A DNA stretch of 64,000 nt, taken from positions 564,969,818 through 565,033,817 of the forward strand of contig NC_045426.1 of NCBI RefSeq assembly GCF_902635505.1, written 5' to 3'. This document shows, in pieces, positions 57,560-64,000 of this stretch. Below the pieces are notes generated by a model. The model did no database searches. It saw only the letters and a program-made list of their open reading frames with translations, and was not told the DNA's origin. This DNA is from Sarcophilus harrisii (taxonomy: Eukaryota; Chordata; Mammalia; Dasyuromorphia; Dasyuridae). Every line of letters begins with the position of its first letter. Positions within the stretch are counted from its first letter, which is position 1. Made by a program: the position numbers and the translations under genes.

Positions 57560-58400
57560 TTTACTTCAAAGATATAGCAAGACAAAAAACTGTGTATGTT
57601 CTTTGACCTAATGATACTACTATTAGATCTATACTTCAAAGAGATCAAAGAGGAAAAGGACTAACTTATTCAGAAATATTAGAAAAAATTGGAAACGGAG
57701 GGAGTACCCGTCCTTCAGAGAATAACTATACATCCTATGGTATATGAAAATGATAGAATAATATTGTGCTATAAAAAAGGAAAGAGATAGTTTCAGAAAA
57801 AAAACTCCAGAAGATTTGTATGATCTAGTGAAAATTAAAGTGAGCAGAGGGATGACTAGGTGGCTTTGTGGATAGAGCCTGGCCTGGAATCAGGAAGATT
57901 TGAGTTCAAATCTGATCTCAAACCCTTACAAGCTACCCTAGTCACTCCACCCTTTTTGCCTCAGTTTCTTCATCTAGAACAGGAGTTGGAAAAAGAAAAG
58001 GCAGACAACTCTATTATCTTTACCAAGAAAATCCCAAATGGGGTCACAAAGAATCAAACTTGACTGAAACAACTGAACAATTACAAAGTGACCAAAACCA
58101 GAAGACAATTTACATGACAATATTGTAAAAATACAATTTTGAAAGATTTAGGAACTGATCAACACAATAACTAGCCATAATTCATAGGTTTCACATTGAA
58201 ATGTGTTATACTCTTCCAGATAGAGACATGATAGATTCAGAATGCAGCTTGAGACTTTTTTTTTTAATGACCAATATGGTGATTTCTTTTGCTTATAACA
58301 GATTTTTTTTTTTCCTTCTCAATGGAGATGGAAGACTGCGAGGCAGAATACAGACCTGGAAGGAAGATAACATTTTAAATTTAATTAAATTTTTTAATTT
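57560..58400 (+). mobile_element. Old L1 3' part carrying a nested Mar1 SINE
   Basis: TTGACCTAATGATACTACTA, ACCCGTCCTTCAGAGAATAA and GATAGAATAATATTGTGC lie before the SINE; GTGACCAAAACCAGAAGACAA and AATGACCAATATGGTGATTTC lie after it. Decayed. Confidence 0.65.
57846..58084 (+). mobile_element. Mar1-type SINE, full length, nested in L1
   Basis: GGATGACTAGGTGGCTTTGT, GAGTTCAAATCTGATCTC, TTTGCCTCAGTTTCTTCATC and CAAATGGGGTCACAAAGAATC to CTGAAACAACTGAACAA. AAAGTGAGCA and AAAGTGACCA at its edges form a likely duplication. Confidence 0.92.
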
Positions 58401-58584
58401 AAAATTCTAAAAGAGTTTTTTGTGATCTTGCAGATAAAAGATAATGATGGAAGCCAAAATAGTGGCGATATGAATAGAAAAGGCATTTGATATGTAAGAT
58501 CTAAAGACACAAATCAATTAGACTGATTGGACTGAGGAGGTAGAACTGAAAGGATTTGAAGATGAATCAAAGATAGGAAATATG

Positions 58585-58705
58585 TAATGGCAAAAGAAGT
58601 AGATTTAGAATGAGAGATCCTGGATTCAAATTCTGGCTCAGACACTTCTTATATATGCTACTTAATCTATCTGTGCCTCAGTTTTCTCCCATGTAAGATA
58701 GTTGG
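58585..58705 (+). mobile_element. MIR/MON-type SINE split by an L1
   Basis: GATCCTGGATTCAAATTCTGG, GGCTCAGACACTTCTTATAT and TGCCTCAGTTTTCTCCCATGTAAG are the body. The remainder resumes after 59117. Confidence 0.7.
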
Positions 58706-59106
58706 TGGGCAGTTCCAATTGTTCAGTGATGAAAAAAGCCATATACATACACCCATACATACATACACAGAGAGAGAGAGAGGCCTGTGGGAACTGAGTG
58801 TGTAACACAATATACCATTTTCACTCTTCCTATTGATGTTTGCTTGCATTTTGTTTTCTTTCTCAGGTTTTTGTCTTTTTTTTATTTCTAGATCCGATTT
58901 TTCTTGTGCAGCAAGATAACTGTATAAATATGTATACATGTATTGGATCTAACATATTGTTTAACATTTATTGTAGGGGGTGGGAGGAAGGAGGGAAAAA
59001 TTTGAAACAAAAAATTTTGCAAGGGTCAATGTTGAAAAATTACCCATGCATATGTTTTGTAAATAAAAAGCTTTAATAAAATTAATTAATTTAAAAAAAT
59101 GTTTAA
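58706..59106 (+). mobile_element. L1 3' end with perfect 11-bp TSD
   Basis: 3' UTR from TGGGCAGTTCCAATTG to AATAAAAAGCTTTAATAAAATT and an A-rich tail. AAGATAGTTGG lies at 58695-58705 and 59107-59117. A short GA microsatellite lies at about 58768-58782. Confidence 0.92.
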
Positions 59107-59117
59107 AAGATAGTTGG

Positions 59118-59405
59118 ATTAGATCAGTGTTTTCTACCATTTTGATGGAATCAGTTTAAGTTTATAAAGCATATAAATTTATAAACCATATGAATTTATT
59201 TTATAAAATATAAATTATATATATATTATATACATATAATATTTATATAATTAATTTAAGTCTAAAGATAAAACAATCACAACATCTTAAGGACACTTTC
59301 TCCCCTACTCTACTCCAGTTTCTGGTGGAACAGGTTTGAACTTAGTTTATTTCCTACATATTATTATTGTAATTTATTCCTTCAATCATATCTGCTTCTT
59401 TGTAA
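59118..59405. other. AT-rich spacer
   Basis: Contains a TATA-rich stretch (about 59205-59250). No gene is seen. Confidence 0.4.
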
Positions 59406-59409
59406 ATCC

Positions 59410-59608
59410 ATCTAGATTTTTGGGGAGTTTTTTGGGCAAAAATCCTGGAGCGGTTTGCCATTTTCTTCTCCATAGATAGGCAGACAGGGATTAAATGATT
59501 TATTCAGGGTCACACAGTTAGAAATTGTCTGAGATCAAATTTGAATCCAGAGATCTTCCTGACTTCAGAGCCACTGTTCTATCTTCTGAGCCACCAAGAT
59601 GCTTCTAG
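59410..59608 (-). mobile_element. Mar1-type SINE
   Basis: Plus-strand ATCCTGGAGCGGTTTGCCAT, CAGGGTCACACAGTTAG and TTCCTGACTTCAGAGCCACT is the reverse Mar1 order. Confidence 0.9.
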
Positions 59609-60639
59609 CTCCCTACATAGTATGGGTCTCACCAAGCTCATATCTAGATGCAGCATAACTACCAGATGAACCTATGTCTCTGCTACTACTGAGTTGGGGT
59701 CTTAAAGGTCACTCCTTGATACTCAATTGCCTAATTCTGTGCTACCTTTGAAACTATGACTCTGGAATTCCAAGACACCATGAGTGAAGAAATCACCAAG
59801 ATCTCCCAGAAGCAAAGGAAGCAAAGTGAAAGAACATAGCTGAAGCTGATAGGACTTTTAAATTCTTCCTCAGCCAATCAAAAAACCTCCTCTTTAACAC
59901 ATGGTTAACTGACCAGAAGTAGTTAACAGATTATCTACCCATGTTTCCCTGTCTATCTCTCAAAAACACTTCCCTTATATGTCAACATATTACATATATA
60001 GTCTCTGAGGAACAGAATCCCATCATCTGCTACCTAGAGGAACCATCTTAGCAAACTGATGGTCTGTAAGTGTACTAGACCCTCATTATGCAAGATTTCT
60101 TAAAAATAACTAAGCATATTCAAATACACTGCTCTCACTAAATTTTTGTTACTACTAAAATTGTATATAATTATTGACAACAGTAAATTATTTTGTGCTG
60201 TTAATGAAATATTTTTTCTTTATCTTATTTTATAAATTTTACAATGTATATGGTATATATATGATATTTATAAGTAAGTAACTATGCACATATCATAGCT
60301 ACATGTTCAATATTTTTTTCTGAAGAGATGTGGGGGAAAAAAGGTTTGGAGACCATTTCAAAATTTTTTCTCAAATATCAGAAATAAAGTATGCTTCCCT
60401 TATCCTCTCAGGTAAGAAATCCTTCATTTTTTACTGAGAATATGCTCCCTATTTTCCCTGATTCCCTATATAAAAATCCCTTTAGACTGCTATTCAATCT
60501 GAGGAAACTCTTCTTAACAAAGCCAACCACCCTACCCTCTTTACCTATGTTCTTGATCTTTGTCTTTCTTCTCTCCTCCAAGAACTACTTCTCTGTCCCC
60601 AGTCTCTCTCTTTGCCTCTCTGTCACCTTTCCCCTTAGT
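59609..60639. other. Spacer, nothing recognised
   Basis: No exon or clear repeat. A plus-strand frame from 60391 leads into the CR1/L3 fragment that follows and probably belongs to the same fossil element. Confidence 0.35.
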
Positions 60640-60880
60640 TTTCATATCATAGCCTTCTCCTGGTTCTCCCCAGACCTGTTTGTTTCTTTTTCTTCTTCAC
60701 TGGCTCATCAACACCTCCCACTTCTACTATCACTTGGTATTCTCCAAGGCTCTATCTTAGACTTGTTTTTCTTCCCTCCTTATAGACCCACTTAAAATTT
60801 TCATCAGCTCCCACAGATTCAAGTATGATCTTTATACAGAAGACTTTCAAATATGAAGCTATTTAACATCCAACATTACT
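60540..60880 (+). mobile_element. CR1/L3-type LINE reverse transcriptase fragment
   Basis: Translation near 60735-60780 reads GILQGSILDLFFFPPYRP, matching GVPQGSVLGPLLFSLY. It is followed by FISSHRFKYDLYTEDFQI-like text for the LISSHGFNYHLYADDSQI block that carries the catalytic YADD. The upstream FSWFSPDLFVSFSSSLAHQH fits the usual SSYLSDRSFSV region. Same family as 21850-22770, on the opposite strand. Confidence 0.6.
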
Positions 60881-61089
60881 GGAGGGATTCTGGTTACAGG
60901 AAACAACAAACACAAACAAGGATAACATTACAAATAACCTTTACTCAGAGAAATAACTTGGTGGATGGGAGAGGATAGAAGAAGAGATGAATAGAAGCAC
61001 TTTAACTTCAGCTTAGTCTCATCTCTTCTCTCTTTGGCCATAAGAAAAGGCATTTTGAGCTTCCAAAGATAAAGAGGAATCTTGATTTG

Positions 61090-62090
61090 TTTTTGTTGTT
61101 GTTGTTGTTAAATTTTTTATTCTATTTTCATTTCTAAATTCTCTCTCGCTCCCACCCAATGAAAAGTCAAGAAATGTAAATATGAAGTTATGCAGAAATT
61201 TGTTTCTGTATTATCCATGCTCTTCATCCCCTGCCCCCCCCCCAAAAAAAAAAACAGAAAAGGAAAAGAAGAAAAAAGAAAGAGGGGAAAATATGCTTCA
61301 ATTGGCACTGAGAGCTCATCAGTTCTCTCTCTAGAAGTAGAAAGTATTTTTCATCATGAATATTTCATAATTGTGATGGGTCATTTTGTTGATCAGAGTT
61401 ACTAAATCTTTCACAGTTAATTATCTTACAATATATTGCTGTTACTCCTGGTTTTGCTCCTTTCATTTTATATCAATTCATACATATCTTCCTAAGTTTT
61501 TTTTCTGAAACTATCCCCTTTATCATTTCATAAAGCACAATAGTATTTCATTACAATATCACTAACCTCAGCTTGTTTAACAATTCCCCAAATGATGGAC
61601 ATATCCCAGTCTTTGACGCCACAAAAAAAAAAAAAAAAAAAAAAGAGAGAGAGAGAGAGCTGCTATGAACATTGGTACATATGGTCCATATGGGTTCTTT
61701 TCCTTTTTCTTTGATCTCTTTGGAGTATAGACTTAATAGCAGTATTGCTATGTCAAAGGGAATACACAGTTTAATAGCTTTTTTAACATAGTTCCAAATT
61801 GTTTTCCAGAATGAACTAATTCACATTACCATCAACACTGCATTAATGTACTATTTTCCCATATCCCCTCCACATTTATTATTTTTTTTCCTTTATCTTA
61901 ACTAATTTTATAGGCATGAGGTACTTTAGAGTTTTTTTTTTAATTTGTAGTTCTCTAATTATTATTGATTTAGAGTATTTTTTCATATGACTATTGGTAG
62001 CTGTGATTTCTTCTTCTGGAAACTTCCTGTTCATGTTCCTTGACCAATTATCATTTGGGAAATTGTTCTTATGATTTTGAATTTCTCCTC
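61090..62090 (-). mobile_element. Old L1 3' part
   Basis: TTTTTATTCTATTTTCATTTC (3' end), CTAGAAGTAGAAAGTATTTTTC, GTTGATCAGAGTTACTAAATC and CATATCCCCTCCACATTTATT on the plus strand. Late ORF2 text on the minus strand includes NRKFPEEEITATNSHMKK. Poly-A and GA runs at 61622-61661 interrupt it. Confidence 0.75.
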
Positions 62091-62099
62091 TTTCCGTTG

Positions 62100-62440
62100 T
62101 TGAACTAACATCATCATCCAAGACAGTAGCTTCTGGTGGCAACCAGGAACAAATTGTATGCATACTCTAAAGTTATACTAAAAGATGGCCAAAAACCTGT
62201 ACCATGCCTAAGAAGAACTTCTTGAGTCCCATAAAGGGGAGAAAAGGACTTTCAGAAACCAGGATCTGTGAGTTACCTCAATGTCACATTTGATCACTGA
62301 AACTGAGCCCATTCTCCACTAATGGAAAGTGTGTCATAGACTTTTGGTAGTGTGTTTTGCACCAACTATTCATATTGCACTTCCTTAATAAATTCCACTT
62401 TGTAAAAGCTACTTAAGTCTGACCAAATGAATGATTTTTA
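62100..62440 (+). other. Unclassified, possibly LTR-derived
   Basis: CACTTCCTTAATAAATTCCAC resembles the polyadenylation region of an LTR, but no partner, TG start or duplication was found. Confidence 0.2.
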
Positions 62441-62684
62441 ACTAAAATTCTTGAGGGTAAGTAAGGAGAGAAGAATAGGGAAGCATATTGGCAGAGACAC
62501 TCCCCAAACCTTCTAGGGTACTTCTAGAGCCTTGAAGAAGCAGAGTATACACATTCTGGGGGCCCAACTTATGAATATGACTAGGATTTGGGAGAGTCTC
62601 CCCAAAGCATTTCAAAATATATTTGAAATATTTTTGTTTGTGTTAATGCTCTCTCCCCTCTCTCCCTTTCATATTAGTTGAATA

Positions 62685-62785
62685 TGAACTCCTTGAGGAC
62701 AAGATCTGTTTTGTTTGTGTCTTTGTATTGCCTGTACCTGTTATAATTCCCTGAACCCAGTAGGTGATTAATAAATTTTGAATTT
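62685..62785 (+). mobile_element. CR1/L2-like LINE 3' end
   Basis: TGAACTCCTTGAGGACAAGATC, GTCTTTGTATTGCCTGTACC and CCAGTAGGTGATTAATAAAT form the common LINE tail. Confidence 0.6.
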
Positions 62786-62789
62786 AATT

Positions 62790-64000
62790 AAGTCAATACA
62801 ATCAATACAATGTCATTTGGGAACAGAAAAACTTTACCATCAGTAAAATGCATAATTCATAGGGAGAACAAAGCAAGTATGACTCTCATTTTCCAGCTTC
62901 CAAGAATTTCCAGTCAATTTCTTTCAGTGTTCTTCCAACTCTATTTCAGCCCCCCTCCAGACTGTAACAAAAACAATATACCTACTGCCTTTATCATTCT
63001 TACCTCTTTTGTCCTCAGTTTTAACAAAATGAAGTCTATATAGCCAAAGTAAAATGCATTCTTGCCATTTTGGGTCCTTGGAAAATTGATCATTGTTAAT
63101 GACTCATACGTGAGAGATAGGGAACACAGCCTCTCAAATTTAAGCAAAGACAAGGAATGAAGAAAGAGAGCAGTTAAAATCAGAAAATGGAATTAAATCC
63201 ATCTTGCCAAATAACAACAACAAGACTTTCTAATTAGCTTCCATCAAAGCAATATGTTTTCACTAATGATAAATTTTTGAACATCACAATTTTAATGAGC
63301 ATAATTGCAGAGAAAATAAGCCATAGGAACTGAAAACTGAAGCAAATTATAAAAATTATGACTTGGCAAGCAACCTGAAATATATAATAATTATTACTGG
63401 AATTCCAGCCCTAATGGAAAGAGAATGGGAAGAGATTGAAATGTATAATCTTTCTCTAGTCCAGCCTGTACTCTTCTACCTATTTAATAATCTGGAAGAT
63501 GCAAGAAAAAAAGTGTAATACAAATTACAGAAAATGGGAAAAGGTATGAAAGGAGAAAATGAATATCATCAATCAGACTTTTCATTATAGGACCATATTC
63601 TAGTATGTAAATGTGACCATATGAGCAGCTCTTTCTTTAATGAGAGAATCATTGGCAAACATGCATTTCTTCCCAATTAGCCAGTGGTAGTTCCTAAGAT
63701 TCCTAAGAGTTTTTATTTATTGAATTCTCCTTAACCTGTTAGTTTGGTGGTTATGTCCATTCCAATACCAACTTCTGCATTCAAGTTACTTGAGGTATCA
63801 TGAATGAAAATGGCAAGAATGTATGAAGTTCCTTATTTCCTTCATTGGCAGTAATAGTGAAATTCATCATTCAGGTCTCCTGAGTTAATATTTAACTCAA
63901 CTTCTGAGACAACTCCATTTTGAAAATGAAAAAGGTGACAATTGAATGATTATGAACAATTAAAATATTTGTGTTGTAAAATATCATATAAAGATACATG
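62790..64000. other. Spacer, nothing recognised
   Basis: No exon, SINE or LINE landmark can be supported to the end of the window. Confidence 0.4.

Noticed and set aside
60391-60795. 134-codon plus-strand membrane-like protein
   Set aside because: Its hydrophobic look comes from pyrimidine-rich sequence, and its end is a CR1/L3 reverse transcriptase remnant.

Overview
The window looks like AT-rich nuclear DNA of a marsupial. The evidence is the repeat set: many tRNA-derived SINEs of the marsupial type (beginning GGGGCAGCTAGGTGG and ending in a CAAGTCACTTAACCCCAATTG-like tail), Mar1/MIR-type CORE-SINEs, and L1 elements with the marsupial 3' UTR and ORF1-ORF2 spacer. These calls come from recalled family sequence, not a database search. 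The species cannot be fixed from this alone. Most of the 64 kb is intergenic or intronic and built from nested retroelements.

Two pieces of host coding sequence stand out. At 3094-4623 (minus) there is an intronless, uninterrupted 509-codon reading frame. Its last 337 residues are a complete PRPF18 (Prp18 splicing factor) and its first 172 residues are an unrelated-looking, GC-rich extension. The codon at the ancestral PRPF18 start is ATA, so the protein can only start upstream (ATG at 4623, strong context) or at an internal Met. A TATA box (4754-4761) and a GC box (4855-4864) lie upstream in the right orientation. This is the best candidate for something new: a PRPF18 retrogene with its own promoter and a novel N-terminus. 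At 44158-44451 (minus) lies the terminal coding exon of a PSKH1/PSKH2 family kinase, most likely PSKH2, with a good splice acceptor. No other exon of that gene is visible, so its upstream exons must lie beyond base 64000.

Layout. 1-3090: L1 ends, an unclassified repeat and the retrogene 3' flank. 3094-4870: the PRPF18-like retrogene and its promoter. 5018-10135: a SINE and a minus-strand L1 with a full-length ORF2 carrying two single-base frameshifts. 11335-13800: an L1 5' end with ORF1 fused to a scrap of ORF2. 14288-15365 and 18544-19354: truncated L1s with clear target-site duplications (TSDs), the second lying in a very decayed non-LTR element (16.9-20.5 kb). 21850-22770: an ancient CR1/L3-type LINE. 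23-25.5 kb: old L1, SINE pieces and a 65-bp direct repeat. 25719-29778: a decayed endogenous retrovirus-like fossil with paired LTRs. 29.8-43.4 kb: SINEs, microsatellites, two young L1 3' ends (34112-34971 and 39944-40675) and long stretches without recognisable features. 44-46.3 kb: the kinase exon, an L1 with a SINE inside it, and a probable solo LTR. 46.3-64 kb: SINEs, old L1s, CR1/L3 pieces and a cluster of nested L1 insertions at 53-59 kb.

Apart from the two host genes nothing here forms a pathway. No tRNA or rRNA genes or CRISPR arrays were seen.
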